A stretch of 64,000 bases of DNA from an uncultured Clostridia bacterium (GCA_947304585.1 CAMZBI010000010.1:1-64000), one strand, 5' to 3'; counted from the stretch's first letter, positions 28,447 through 37,082 are shown. Notes: generated by a model from the sequence alone, not told the origin. A program made the numbers and translations.

Positions 28447-28470
28447 CCTGCCGCTTTATCAGGCGGCAGG
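28447..28470 (+). terminator. Hairpin after the lipoprotein gene
   Basis: CCTGCCGC (28447-28454) pairs with GCGGCAGG (28463-28470) around TTTATCAG, about 30 bp beyond the stop. No T-run follows, so termination strength is uncertain. The rest of the 257-bp gap to 28674 shows no gene. Confidence 0.4.
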
Positions 28471-28673
28471 GATTCGGATAAATGCAGGCGGAAAGGTCCA
28501 GAGAGGCTTTTTCCGCTTGTTTTTTGGTCAGCCGGGCGTGAAAAAAGGGCCCGGGCCCGCTTCACAAGGGGGCTTCCTATGAACTTCCGGCTTGGCGAAA
28601 AGGTTGAAAAAAAAGAGGTTTTGGTGTAAAATGATGCCATGATGATAATCCATTCAGAGACGGAGGAACCGGC

Positions 28674-29396
28674 ATGAAAAAGAAAGACGGAAAGTACCCG
28701 TGGGTTTTTCGGAAAAAAGATAAAAAGGACGAAAAAGGACGTGACAATGACATTGAAGAGGTCTACGCAGGTCCGGAATTTTTCGAAAAATTAGAGGATC
28801 CCATTGAAGAGCCCGCAGAGGAAGCTCCGGAGGTACCTGCCGTGGAAGATCCGGATACGGTGCCGGAGGTGGCTGAACCTGAACCTGAACCTAGACCCTC
28901 TGTTTTCAGAAGGCACAGACCTAAACGTGAGGAAGCCATGTGCGTATACGCCGGACCGGAGTATTTTGATCAGCTCGGACCGGATGAAGATTCCACAAAA
29001 CCCGAGGCTGACGAAAAATCAGACGATTCTGAAGTTGAACCTGCAGAGGAGGATCCCGAGGGTGAACCCGCAGAGGAGGATCCCGAGGGAACTGCGTCAG
29101 AAGATCCGGATACGGTGACGGAAGAGGCTGAACTTGATCCTGAACTTCCGCCGCCTCCTGCTTTTGACAGACCTCCGTTCGATCCTCAACTAACCATGTG
29201 CGTCTATGCGGGACCGGAGTATTTTGCCCCGCCCAGGCCGAATATTGAGTTTGTGGGAACCCCTCCTGGGTGTGTCAGAATGTATTACTGCCCCAAATGC
29301 GGATATCCTTGTAAAAAGGAGGACAGGTTCTGCAGAGAATGCGGAACTCCTCAGAACAACGGCGGCGACGGTGACGGCGGCAGCGCATTGATCTGA
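28674..29396 (+). CDS. Triple YAGPEYF-repeat protein with C-terminal zinc ribbon; candidate modified-peptide precursor
   Basis: This 240-residue protein has no family I can name. It contains three copies of a short motif: VYAGPEFF at residues 30-37, MCVYAGPEYF at 89-98 and MCVYAGPEYF at 175-184. Pro/Glu/Asp-rich spacers separate them, and the longest contains the tandem EPAEEDPEG. The C-terminus is a zinc ribbon (Cys206, Cys209, Cys220, Cys223) ending in a Gly/Asp tail. The N-terminus is Lys-rich with no signal peptide. A radical SAM/SPASM gene begins 11 bp later, so the repeats could be core sites for radical modification, with the Cys4 ribbon or acidic spacers serving recognition. Alternatively it may be a scaffold whose neighbour is coincidental. 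GGAGG precedes the ATG. Confidence 0.6.
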   Translation: MKKKDGKYPWVFRKKDKKDEKGRDNDIEEVYAGPEFFEKLEDPIEEPAEEAPEVPAVEDPDTVPEVAEPEPEPRPSVFRRHRPKREEAMCVYAGPEYFDQLGPDEDSTKPEADEKSDDSEVEPAEEDPEGEPAEEDPEGTASEDPDTVTEEAELDPELPPPPAFDRPPFDPQLTMCVYAGPEYFAPPRPNIEFVGTPPGCVRMYYCPKCGYPCKKEDRFCRECGTPQNNGGDGDGGSALI

Positions 29397-29407
29397 TCCC
29401 ACGCAAT

Positions 29408-30454
29408 ATGATGAAGGAAAAATACGAGGAATTTCCATATAGGATCAGAACCTGCGTGTGGGAGATCACTCTCGCCTGCTGCTTTTCCTGCAAGTACTGC
29501 GGCTCTGGCGGCGGAAAGGCAAGGGAGAACGAACTCACACTTTCAGAGTGCCTTCGGGTGGCTTCGGAGCTTGCCGATGCGGGCTGCAGGAGGGTTTCGC
29601 TCATAGGCGGAGAGGTCTTTATGAGACCGGACTGGCCGGAGATCGTCCATGCTCTCACCTCCCGGAACGTCAAGACCTGCATCATAACCAACGGCTTCAA
29701 AATGACACCAAAGATCGTCTCGGAGATAAAGAGGCTGAATGTGGAGTCTGTTGCAGTGTCGATAGACGGGCCTGAAGAGGTCCACGACGCATGCCGGCAG
29801 GCGGGAAGTTATAAGAGGGCTCTTGAGACCGTCGAGACGCTGACAAGAGAAAACGTGCCTGTTTCCGTCATAAGCGCTCTCCGGAGCGACAACGCACCCT
29901 TGCTGCCGAAGTTCTACGAGACGCTGAAGAATTACAAAATATTTGCCTGGCAGATCCAGGCCTGCTCGCCAATGGGAAATGCGCTTAAAAACGGTGTTGA
30001 GATCGGTTTTGACGCGGAAAAAGTACTGAAATTCGTCAAAGAACATGAAAAAGACGGCTTTTTCAGGATCGGCGTTGCGGATAATATTGGCTATTATACA
30101 GAGGAAGAGGGCTCTGTCAGAGGCGTCCCGGGATTCAAATTCAGGGGATGCGGTGCAGGACTTGTCGGAATCGGTATCGACAGCATCGGAAACGTCAGAG
30201 GCTGCGAGTCCATGTATGACCGGCGCTTTATAGAGGGAAATCTCAGAGAACGGTCGCTCATTGATATCTGGACAGACCCGGATGCCTTTGCATACAACCG
30301 CAAATTTCGCGAGAATATGCTTACCGGGAACTGCAAAAACTGCAAGTTCGGCGATGAATGTGCAGGAGGCTGCAGATCCTACGACTTTTTCACCACAGGG
30401 AGACTGTACGAAAATCCTCTCTGCCCGACGGGAAAGAAAAGAGCTGCCACCTGA
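29408..30454 (+). CDS. Radical SAM/SPASM enzyme, likely peptide maturase
   Basis: The 348-residue enzyme has the CX3CX2C cluster motif at Cys24, Cys28 and Cys31, the GGE motif in LIGGEVFMRPD, and SAM-binding features such as SVAVSIDGPEE. A complete SPASM domain follows, with Cys248, Cys266, Cys309, Cys312, Cys318, Cys322 and Cys339. SPASM proteins hold extra iron-sulfur clusters and usually act on ribosomal peptides or proteins, making thioether, C-C or other crosslinks. Two consecutive ATGs are present; the ribosome site is weak, so translation is probably coupled to the YAGP-repeat gene 11 bp upstream, the natural substrate candidate. A mycofactocin- or PqqE-like or anaerobic sulfatase-maturase role is less likely, as no partner genes are present. 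Confidence 0.85.
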   Translation: MMKEKYEEFPYRIRTCVWEITLACCFSCKYCGSGGGKARENELTLSECLRVASELADAGCRRVSLIGGEVFMRPDWPEIVHALTSRNVKTCIITNGFKMTPKIVSEIKRLNVESVAVSIDGPEEVHDACRQAGSYKRALETVETLTRENVPVSVISALRSDNAPLLPKFYETLKNYKIFAWQIQACSPMGNALKNGVEIGFDAEKVLKFVKEHEKDGFFRIGVADNIGYYTEEEGSVRGVPGFKFRGCGAGLVGIGIDSIGNVRGCESMYDRRFIEGNLRERSLIDIWTDPDAFAYNRKFRENMLTGNCKNCKFGDECAGGCRSYDFFTTGRLYENPLCPTGKKRAAT

Positions 30455-30510
30455 GCAGTGGGCGGCTTTGAATTGAAAATCTTTTAAGTTTTGACTTAAG
30501 GAAGGTAAAA

Positions 30511-33255
30511 ATGAAAAAAATAATTGCTGTTTTAATCATTTTGGCAATGGCAGCGGCGCTGTTCGCAGGTTGTGTCGAGCAGCCTGTTCCTGTTGCGCCT
30601 ACGGAGAAACCTGTGGAGACCGCGGCTCCCGTTTCGGATGATACTCCTTCTCCGGCTCCGGAGGAGACTCCCGGGGAAGAGCCCACAGACCTGCCGACTG
30701 AAGCCCCTACTGAAGTTCTGACCGAAGCACCGACGGATGTGCCCACGGATGCCCCGACTGCCGAGCCTACGGAAGAACCGACAGAAGAGCCAGTCGAAAC
30801 TGCGGCTCCCACCGATGTGCCTACCGAGGCTCCGACTGAGGCCCCAACGGCGACGCCCACACCTACGCCGACGCCCACACCTACGCCGACGCCTACACCG
30901 ACCCCGACGCCAACGCCACCCACACCGACTCCAACGCCAACGCCGACCCCTGTTTCCCTGGGGCCTGTGTCGAATACCGCCGTCACGATGAACGGATCAA
31001 AGGCCACCAATTATTTTACCGGGGCCCACGACGTGACAGCCACTCTTGTGGATGACGACGACTACGGAAAGGTTGTAAAATTATCCACCACAGGTGCGTC
31101 CACTGACCCGTATATCAGTTTCAACCTTGAGAACTACCTCAAAGCCTACGGTCTCACAGCTCCCTCGGCTGATGAAAACAAGGTGATGATTCTCAAGGTC
31201 CGTCAGGACAACTGCCAGAACACCCGCTGCGAAATATTCTATTTTTCCGGAACTATAAGAGGCGCAATGGGCGGATACAGTCGTATTTCCACCTTTGAGA
31301 ACGGCTATTCCGATTGGCAATACCTCATTTACAACCTTGCCGACGCCAAGGGCTGGGAAGGCGGCATCCACGGATTCAGATTCGATTACATGATCACTGC
31401 AGCCGGCGCAGGAGAGTCCCTTTTCATTGGCGAGATAATGTTTGTCCCGTCAATTGATTACGTTGCCGACATGCTGGGCTCCGGCGAAGACCTGCACGCT
31501 CTTACAGCGGAGCAGCAGACCCAGGCGACAGCTCTTCTAAACAGTGCCACCGACACGGCTCCTTCCGTCAGCAATGAAAAGATCAATGCCGCCCACGAGG
31601 ACAACGATATCAGTCTCTGGTTCGACGACGCCTTCGCCAAGACGCCCAAGGATTCCGTTGCGTCCACCGGCAAAAACACTTACATGATCAGAATGGCTAA
31701 AAACGAGATCGAAGGCTGTCAGTTCCTGTTGGCGTCGACCAAGGCAAAAACAGGGCTCACCGCATCCCTCTCGGATATCACCGACGGAAACGGCCATACG
31801 CTGAGATACGTTATCTGCAAAGGATATTACTTTGACAACGTGGAAGGCGAATCCATAGTCGACCCGATTCCGGAGCTCAAGGGCAGTTTTGATCTTGAAG
31901 CGGGCAAGAGCCAGATGTTCCTCATTAAAGTCTACACTGAAAAAGATACTCCCGCAGGTCTTTACTCGGCCGTTCTTACGATCAAAGACGGTAGCGGCAA
32001 AGAGATCAAGAAGGCGAACGTACATGTATACGTCTGGAAATTCATGCTTCCGGAGGCCTCGAACTGCAAGATACTTGCGGATCTCTCCTGGTGGAACATA
32101 TACTCCTTCAACCCGCCCTGGCTCTTTGCAGGCGACGATTCGAAGACCTACGCTAAATACTATGACTACCTGCTGGAAAACAAGGTCAACGCATATACGC
32201 TGCCTTACCTTGATTCGGATAAGAACCACGACAATCCCTTCAACGACCCGCGGATCAATAAATACCTGGACGATCCCAGAGTGCAGGCGTTTAACCCCGT
32301 GAGTTACGGAACGGACAAGGTCACAAGTTCCAGACTTCAGAACGCCTACAATTACCTGAAAGACAATCAGGCATGGCTCAAAAAAGCATACTTCTATCCC
32401 ATTGACGAGCCTAAAAACAAGGGCGAACTCGACCAGCTGATCTATTACGCAAGCATGATCAAGGGTGTCTTCGGAGACGACGTAAAGATAATCGCGCCAA
32501 TGCACTTCAACGAGTCCCTGGACAAGAGCTCCACCGTCGACTACTTCAAATACGTCGAGGATTACGTGAACGTCTGGTGCCCGAAGACCTATTTCTTCAC
32601 AACCATGGAGGATCACAGGAATAATCCGCTGCTGATGACTCAGTACTACACCTCTCTCTTCGAGAGAAATCTGGGAACTTTTGCCGAGAGAATGGCCAAA
32701 GAGCAGGAGGGCGGCGATGAAGTTTGGTGGTACGTCACAAGATTCCCGCACCATCCGGAGATCACACTCTCCATCAGCGACACCGAGATCGAGCACAGGC
32801 TCCTCTTCTGGCAGCAGAAACTGTACAACGTTGACGGTTTCCTTTACTACATGGTCAACGACTGGGATTCCAACTACAGCGACAAGGCCTGGTATGAGAA
32901 ACACGAGACGGACAACTCCTACCCCTACAACGTTTACGGCAACGGCGTACTGGTCTACAACGGATTTGAAGATTCCGAGGGAAGACCTTACGAGAGCAGA
33001 AACAGATATGCCGAACTTGACGACAAGTCGTACAATGCATATCCGGTGGGCTGCCTGAGACTTGAATCTGTAAGAGACGGTGCCGAGGAATTTGACTACT
33101 TCACAATTCTTGACGCATACTACGGAGAGGGCGCTTCCGACCTCATCATCAAGCAGATCACCACGTCCCTCGGCAACTACACCACCGATGCGGAACTCTA
33201 CATGAGACTCAGAATCGCCGTCGGCAATCTGATCTCCGCCAAGATCAAAAACTGA
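30511..33255 (+). CDS. GH123-like (DUF4091) glycoside hydrolase lipoprotein with Thr-Pro stalk
   Basis: The 914-residue precursor has a lipobox ending at Cys21 (LFAGC). A Thr/Pro/Glu-rich stalk with a pure Thr-Pro tract reaches about residue 150. An approximately 170-residue carbohydrate-binding-like domain follows, then a beta-sandwich (near 355-510) and a catalytic barrel. The barrel carries YPIDEPKNK with the paired Asp632-Glu633, and the late VRDGAEEFDYFTIL motif typical of DUF4091/GH123-like proteins. GH123 enzymes remove beta-linked N-acetylgalactosamine by substrate-assisted catalysis with an Asp-Glu pair. The specific activity here is inferred. AAGGAAGG precedes the ATG. It acts outside the cell and could feed the window's intracellular glycosidases. 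Confidence 0.8.
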   Translation: MKKIIAVLIILAMAAALFAGCVEQPVPVAPTEKPVETAAPVSDDTPSPAPEETPGEEPTDLPTEAPTEVLTEAPTDVPTDAPTAEPTEEPTEEPVETAAPTDVPTEAPTEAPTATPTPTPTPTPTPTPTPTPTPTPPTPTPTPTPTPVSLGPVSNTAVTMNGSKATNYFTGAHDVTATLVDDDDYGKVVKLSTTGASTDPYISFNLENYLKAYGLTAPSADENKVMILKVRQDNCQNTRCEIFYFSGTIRGAMGGYSRISTFENGYSDWQYLIYNLADAKGWEGGIHGFRFDYMITAAGAGESLFIGEIMFVPSIDYVADMLGSGEDLHALTAEQQTQATALLNSATDTAPSVSNEKINAAHEDNDISLWFDDAFAKTPKDSVASTGKNTYMIRMAKNEIEGCQFLLASTKAKTGLTASLSDITDGNGHTLRYVICKGYYFDNVEGESIVDPIPELKGSFDLEAGKSQMFLIKVYTEKDTPAGLYSAVLTIKDGSGKEIKKANVHVYVWKFMLPEASNCKILADLSWWNIYSFNPPWLFAGDDSKTYAKYYDYLLENKVNAYTLPYLDSDKNHDNPFNDPRINKYLDDPRVQAFNPVSYGTDKVTSSRLQNAYNYLKDNQAWLKKAYFYPIDEPKNKGELDQLIYYASMIKGVFGDDVKIIAPMHFNESLDKSSTVDYFKYVEDYVNVWCPKTYFFTTMEDHRNNPLLMTQYYTSLFERNLGTFAERMAKEQEGGDEVWWYVTRFPHHPEITLSISDTEIEHRLLFWQQKLYNVDGFLYYMVNDWDSNYSDKAWYEKHETDNSYPYNVYGNGVLVYNGFEDSEGRPYESRNRYAELDDKSYNAYPVGCLRLESVRDGAEEFDYFTILDAYYGEGASDLIIKQITTSLGNYTTDAELYMRLRIAVGNLISAKIKN
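30840..30950 (+). repeat. Thr-Pro-coding low-complexity tract
   Basis: Near-continuous ACN-CCN codon pairs encode the stalk of the GH123-like lipoprotein. A single CCA-CCC doubling interrupts the phase near 30915. The complementary strand gives a spurious Gly-Val frame. Confidence 0.85.
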
Positions 33256-33315
33256 TTCAATATGCACTGCGCCGGAGCTGCGATCCTTCCGGCGCAGCTT
33301 TACAGGGAGAACAAA

Positions 33316-33573
33316 ATGAGATACACATACACCACAAAAGGCGTCTGCTCAAGGCAGATCAGCTTTGACATTGACAATGACGTCATAACCAACGTCAGCT
33401 TCCTGGGGGGCTGTGACGGAAATCTCAAGGCCATTTCGAAACTCGTCAACGGCATGACAGTCGATCAGATAGAATCCGTCCTCAAAGGCAATATCTGCGG
33501 CTGGAAGGACACCTCCTGCGCAGACCAGCTTGCCATTGCCGTGAGAGAAGCCAGCGACGCCGCGAAGGGCTGA
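33316..33573 (+). CDS. TSCPD-domain protein (TIGR03905-like)
   Basis: The 85-residue protein matches the TIGR03905/TSCPD family. It has KGVCSRQISFDI near the start, FLGGCDGNLKAISKLVNGM in the middle, and the cysteine-bearing CGWKDTSCADQLA near the end. The usual TSCPD tetrapeptide reads TSCAD here. Four conserved cysteines suggest metal binding. A related domain occurs at the C-terminus of class II ribonucleotide reductases, but the role of the stand-alone form is unknown. The ATG at 33316 follows CAGGGAGA. It precedes the oxidative-stress pair by about 120 bp. Confidence 0.8.
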   Translation: MRYTYTTKGVCSRQISFDIDNDVITNVSFLGGCDGNLKAISKLVNGMTVDQIESVLKGNICGWKDTSCADQLAIAVREASDAAKG

Positions 33574-33606
33574 ACCGCAACCCAAAGGCTGAAAAGATAA
33601 TTCCGA

Positions 33607-33636
33607 TTGACCGGAAACAGAATTTTATAGTAAAAT
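33607..33636 (+). promoter_or_regulatory. Promoter of the desulfoferrodoxin-rubrerythrin pair
   Basis: TTGACC (33607-33612) and TAAAAT (33631-33636) are separated by 18 bp. GGAGG and the ATG follow about 55 bp downstream. No PerR-type inverted repeat was identified by eye. Confidence 0.45.
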
Positions 33637-33691
33637 TGATTAAGAGGGTATGACCCGGAAACAGTAAATAATACAATTTGGAGGAAATGCT

Positions 33692-34066
33692 ATGGAAATG
33701 GTTTTTTATCGTTGCGAAATATGCGGTAAGATCGTTGCAGTTGTTAAGGACACCAAAGCCCCCACGATGTGCTGTGGAAAACCTATGCAAAAAATCGAAC
33801 CCGGAACCACCGACGCCGCTGTTGAGAAACACGTGCCGGTGTATGAAGTGAAGGACAATAAAGTTACAGTCACCGTCGGATCCGTTCTCCACCCCATGAC
33901 CGAACCCCATTACATAGAATGGATCGCAATCTGCACGAAGAACGGAAACCAGCGCAAAGCCCTTAAGCCCACAGATGAGCCTAAAGCTGTATTTGCCATC
34001 TGCGAGGGTGACGAGGTAGAGGCTGTTTACGCATACTGCAACCTTCACAGTCTCTGGAAAGGTTGA
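33692..34066 (+). CDS. dfx: Desulfoferrodoxin (superoxide reductase)
   Basis: The 124-residue protein has both iron centres of class I superoxide reductases. An N-terminal rubredoxin-like Fe(Cys)4 site has CEIC and TMCCGKPM. The catalytic Fe(His)4Cys site uses EKHVPV, VLHPMTEPHYIEWI and CNLHSLW. It reduces superoxide to hydrogen peroxide without producing oxygen, which suits a strict anaerobe. GGAGG precedes the ATG. Rubrerythrin follows after 65 bp and can remove the peroxide produced. Confidence 0.95.
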   Translation: MEMVFYRCEICGKIVAVVKDTKAPTMCCGKPMQKIEPGTTDAAVEKHVPVYEVKDNKVTVTVGSVLHPMTEPHYIEWIAICTKNGNQRKALKPTDEPKAVFAICEGDEVEAVYAYCNLHSLWKG

Positions 34067-34131
34067 AAAGAAGCCGGAGAACCCGGACGAAGCGTTTCTG
34101 ACGCATAAGAATTATTATTTGGAGGATTGAA

Positions 34132-34791
34132 ATGATTTACAGATGCACTATTTGCAATGAAGTTTTTGAAGTTAAAGACGGCGAAGAAGCTGTTTGCCCC
34201 CTCTGCGGAGCAGACGGAGACGCTCTTGAGATAGTTGGCGGCGGTGAGGAAAAGAAAAATCCCTATTCCGGAACACAGACTGAGAAGAATCTGGAAGCTG
34301 CTTTTGCCGGCGAGTCCCAGGCCAGGAACAAGTATACCTATTTCGCATCCAAGGCGAAAAAGGAAGGCTTTGAGCAGATCGCTGAACTGTTCCTGAAGAC
34401 CGCGGACAACGAGAAAGAGCATGCAAAACTCTGGTTCAAAGAACTGAACGGTATTGGCTCTACGGCTGAGAACCTTGCGGCTGCTGCAGACGGCGAGAAC
34501 TTTGAGTGGACCGATATGTACGAAGATTTCGCCAAGACAGCTGAAGCTGAGGGCTTCCCAGAGCTGGCCGCCAAATTCCGCGGCGTTGCGGCTATTGAAA
34601 AAGCTCATGAAGAAAGATACAGAGCGCTCCTCAAAAACGTTGAGGCTCAAAAAGTATTTGAAAAGAGCGAAGTCAAAGTCTGGGAATGCAGAAACTGCGG
34701 CCACATCGTTGTCGGAACAAAAGCTCCCGATGTATGCCCTGTCTGCGCTCATCCCCAGAGCTATTTTGAGATCAGAAAAGAGAACTACTGA
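34132..34791 (+). CDS. rbr: Rubrerythrin with rubredoxin-like domains at both ends
   Basis: This is a 219-residue peroxide reductase. The four-helix di-iron domain (about residues 48-180) has ligand motifs [22 protein letters not shown] and EKAHEERY. The usual C-terminal rubredoxin-like site is present ([10 protein letters not shown] and CPVCAHP). In addition the N-terminus carries a second rubredoxin-like Cys4 site (CTICNEVF and CPLCGADG), as in reverse rubrerythrins. Having both is uncommon to my knowledge and might give two electron-entry points. GGAGG precedes the ATG. Confidence 0.93.
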   Translation: MIYRCTICNEVFEVKDGEEAVCPLCGADGDALEIVGGGEEKKNPYSGTQTEKNLEAAFAGESQARNKYTYFASKAKKEGFEQIAELFLKTADNEKEHAKLWFKELNGIGSTAENLAAAADGENFEWTDMYEDFAKTAEAEGFPELAAKFRGVAAIEKAHEERYRALLKNVEAQKVFEKSEVKVWECRNCGHIVVGTKAPDVCPVCAHPQSYFEIRKENY

Positions 34792-34797
34792 TTATAG

Positions 34798-34821
34798 TTT
34801 CAGACAAAAGGCCGTCTGAAA
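34798..34821 (+). terminator. Hairpin after rubrerythrin
   Basis: TTTCAGAC (34798-34805) pairs with GTCTGAAA (34814-34821) around an 8-base loop, just after the stop codon. The following sequence is only moderately T-rich. Confidence 0.5.
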
Positions 34822-34904
34822 GATTGTCCTAAATTATCACAAATATTTGAGGATCCGGGGAAGCGCGGAAGATGCGTTTACCCGGATCTTGACCTGAGGT
34901 ATAT

Positions 34905-35624
34905 ATGAAAAAACCGCTCATTGGCGTTACTCCTTCAACCGAAAACAACGGCAAATATCACGTTTCTGTCCCTTTTTTTCAATCACTTGAAAGAGCCGGC
35001 GCAATACCCGTGCTGCTCCCAATGGATCCCTCTGACGAAGACATTCGCGAAATGGCAGGCAGTTTCGACGGCTTTCTTTTTGCAGGAGGCTGCGACGTTT
35101 CCCCCTTTGAGTACGGCGAGGAGACCCGCCAATGCTGCGGAGAGATCCAGCCCGCAAGAGATCGTCTGGAGATAACCCTTTTTAGAGAAATAATGAAACA
35201 GAAGAAACCCTGCCTTGCGATCTGCAGAGGAATACAGGTCATAAACGTGGCAACGGGTGGAACTCTCTACCAGGATCTGACCTCGGAATTCAATCCGGAA
35301 AACGGAACTCCGAAACTTCAGCACTCCCAAAACTCTCCGGAATACACCCCCACCCAGCACGTATCCGTCCGCCCCGGCACGCTCCTTCACAGGATCACCG
35401 GTGAGACACTGCTCAAAGTCAATTCCCATCACCACCAGGCTGTAAAAGAACTTGGCAAAGGCTTTGTGATATCCGCAACATCTCCCGACGGTCTGATAGA
35501 GGCAATCGAAAGAGAGAATGACATGTTTTGTCTCGGGGTCCAATGGCACCCTGAGCACCTTTCGTCAAACGACCCGGTCCAGGCGAAACTTTTCAACGCT
35601 TTCGTACGTGCATGCGAAAAATAG
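34905..35624 (+). CDS. Class I glutamine amidotransferase-like peptidase C26 (gamma-glutamyl hydrolase)
   Basis: The 239-residue protein resembles PuuD-type gamma-glutamyl-gamma-aminobutyrate hydrolases. Visible motifs are FLFAGGCDVSPFEYGEE, the nucleophile elbow CLAICRGIQVIN, and the His-Glu pair in GVQWHPEHLS. These enzymes cleave gamma-glutamyl amide bonds in the cytoplasm, for example in polyamine breakdown. No other polyamine gene is adjacent, so the substrate is open. GAGGT lies before the ATG, and the start region contains a CATTGGCG octamer. Confidence 0.88.
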   Translation: MKKPLIGVTPSTENNGKYHVSVPFFQSLERAGAIPVLLPMDPSDEDIREMAGSFDGFLFAGGCDVSPFEYGEETRQCCGEIQPARDRLEITLFREIMKQKKPCLAICRGIQVINVATGGTLYQDLTSEFNPENGTPKLQHSQNSPEYTPTQHVSVRPGTLLHRITGETLLKVNSHHHQAVKELGKGFVISATSPDGLIEAIERENDMFCLGVQWHPEHLSSNDPVQAKLFNAFVRACEK

Positions 35625-35643
35625 TAACGGTTACTGTTTTGAC

Positions 35644-36624
35644 CTAAAAAATGGAAAAAACGATACCGGCAACAGCCAAAAGTATCCCGACGAGGTCCCC
35701 CTTGCCGGGTTTTTCTTTAAACACAACAAGTCCGATCAGCGCTGAGAAAACGATACAGGCCGCACTGATTATCGGAAACTGAAGGGATGCGTCCATGGTT
35801 TTCGCGCAGTTGAGACTGAAAATATTGCCGGCCCCATTCAGCAGGGCATAAAAGAAACTGATGATAAACAAGATTGAAAACCCTTTAAGCCCAATCGGAC
35901 TGAGGGTCCCGGGATCCTTCGGCAACGGATTTTTGTTTTCACGCCTAATCACCAGAAACCCCAGAATGACCGCCGAACAGACCACTCTTATGATCGTCCC
36001 CTGGAGGAGAAAGTCGTTGGAGCCAACTGCGTCTGCGATCCTTGTGGCAGCGTTGGTGGCAATGCTGATGAGCCCGTTGGTCAAAAACACGACTCCGCAG
36101 CACACGGCGGCTTTTACCTTCTGCAGTTTATCCGTATTCCCGCCAATGCTTTTCTCCACGGCACTGTTGCCCTGAGCATTGCCAACAGCTTTCTTGCCCG
36201 AAATGGCGTTGACCGCATAGGGAACAACCGTAGCCGCGATAAGAAGCAGAACGCCGATCCATCGAAAAACGGAAGGACGCTCCAAAAGTGCAAAAACTCC
36301 GTAAAAGAAGGGCAGAATCACACCGCCAAGAAGTGTGTAAAGGGTGATGACGGCAACGCTCGTGGCCGAAAGACCGATAAGCGACGCACAGGTGCAGATG
36401 ATGCTTGAAAGACCGTAGAGGAGGGCGAGAAGAAGTGATCCTCCGGAAAATGCGACTTTGAATCCGTTAAGGCAGAAAACGATCAGAAAGATCGACACGC
36501 CGCTTAAAATGTTGCTCCACATCGAAGCGTGGACAGTTCCGTCCGTGCGCCTCTGGAACAGCTTTGAAAAGATAAACTGGGCAGAGAAACAGATGCAGCT
36601 TGCGGCAAGAAAAACGTATTCCAT
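35644..36624 (-). CDS. EamA/DMT-superfamily membrane transporter
   Basis: The 326-residue protein has about ten hydrophobic helices in two EamA-like halves (starting MEYVFLAASCICFSAQFIF and, later, GFSILFIISFFYALLNGAG). It is likely an exporter or permease for small metabolites. The start at 36624 follows GGGAG on the minus strand; the longer frame adds a hydrophilic lead unlike the family. It converges with the peptidase C26 gene, leaving only 19 bp between the stops. The substrate is unknown. Confidence 0.82.
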   Translation of the reverse strand: MEYVFLAASCICFSAQFIFSKLFQRRTDGTVHASMWSNILSGVSIFLIVFCLNGFKVAFSGGSLLLALLYGLSSIICTCASLIGLSATSVAVITLYTLLGGVILPFFYGVFALLERPSVFRWIGVLLLIAATVVPYAVNAISGKKAVGNAQGNSAVEKSIGGNTDKLQKVKAAVCCGVVFLTNGLISIATNAATRIADAVGSNDFLLQGTIIRVVCSAVILGFLVIRRENKNPLPKDPGTLSPIGLKGFSILFIISFFYALLNGAGNIFSLNCAKTMDASLQFPIISAACIVFSALIGLVVFKEKPGKGDLVGILLAVAGIVFSIF

Positions 36625-36718
36625 CGATAAACGGCTCCCAATAAGGTTGATTTCGGGAATGCCACAGACGTGCCTTTCCCGCCGACATAATTTACAACAG
36701 ACAGCGGGGATTTGCAAG

Positions 36719-36912
36719 GAGTTAATAGTTGAGAGTGAAGAGTGGCGCGATGCTGCTCATCGCAGTGATGCGCCTGACGGTGCAGTGATCGCTGCGCCGG
36801 AGAGATAGCAGCCGCACTACTTGGCGGAGTCTTGCTCCGCACCCACCCGCACCTTCGGTGCGCCAACTTACGGCGTCAGCCGCACTCACTAATCACTAAT
36901 CACTATTCACTG
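36719..36912. repeat. Dispersed repeat element, copy C
   Basis: The roughly 350-bp gap between the transporter start and tRNA-Lys is mostly repeat. The left edge reads AGTTGAGAGTGAAGAGTGG. The right edge reads CACTAATCACTATTCACTG, roughly the opposite orientation. Between them are several small GC-rich inverted repeats such as GCACCTTCGGTGC. The arrangement resembles a foldable non-coding element. Confidence 0.6.
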
Positions 36913-36922
36913 AAAAAAGTGC

Positions 36923-36951
36923 TTGACACGAAAAAAACTTTTTGTTATCAT
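36923..36951 (+). promoter_or_regulatory. Promoter of tRNA-Lys
   Basis: Consensus TTGACA (36923-36928) and TATCAT (36946-36951) are separated by 17 bp, ending 22 bp before the tRNA. It lies immediately after the repeat element. Confidence 0.75.
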
Positions 36952-36973
36952 AATGCGGCGCCTGAAAGCGCAT

Positions 36974-37049
36974 GACTCATTAGCTCAGTCGGTAGAGCAC
37001 CTGGCTTTTAATCAGGGTGTCCGGAGTTCGAGCCTCCGATGAGTCACCA
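36974..37049 (+). tRNA. tRNA-Lys (anticodon TTT)
   Basis: A complete cloverleaf can be drawn. The acceptor stem GACTCAT (36974-36980) pairs with ATGAGTC (37039-37045). The anticodon loop is CTTTTAA with anticodon TTT. The T-loop is GTTCGAG, the discriminator base is A, and CCA is encoded. Confidence 0.96.
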
Positions 37050-37051
37050 GG

Positions 37052-37082
37052 ACCCCGGTACGTTTAGTCACCGGGGTTTTTG
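37052..37082 (+). terminator. Terminator of tRNA-Lys
   Basis: ACCCCGGT (37052-37059) pairs with ACCGGGGT (37070-37077) and is followed by a T-run interrupted by one G. This is a typical rho-independent terminator. Confidence 0.85.

Noticed and set aside
31537..33267. Long antisense open frame (576 residues) opposite the GH123-like gene
   Set aside because: The plus-strand frame has clear motifs and an export signal; the antisense frame has none and follows from codon bias. Similar long shadows at 26917-28149 and 51569-52807 were dismissed for the same reason.
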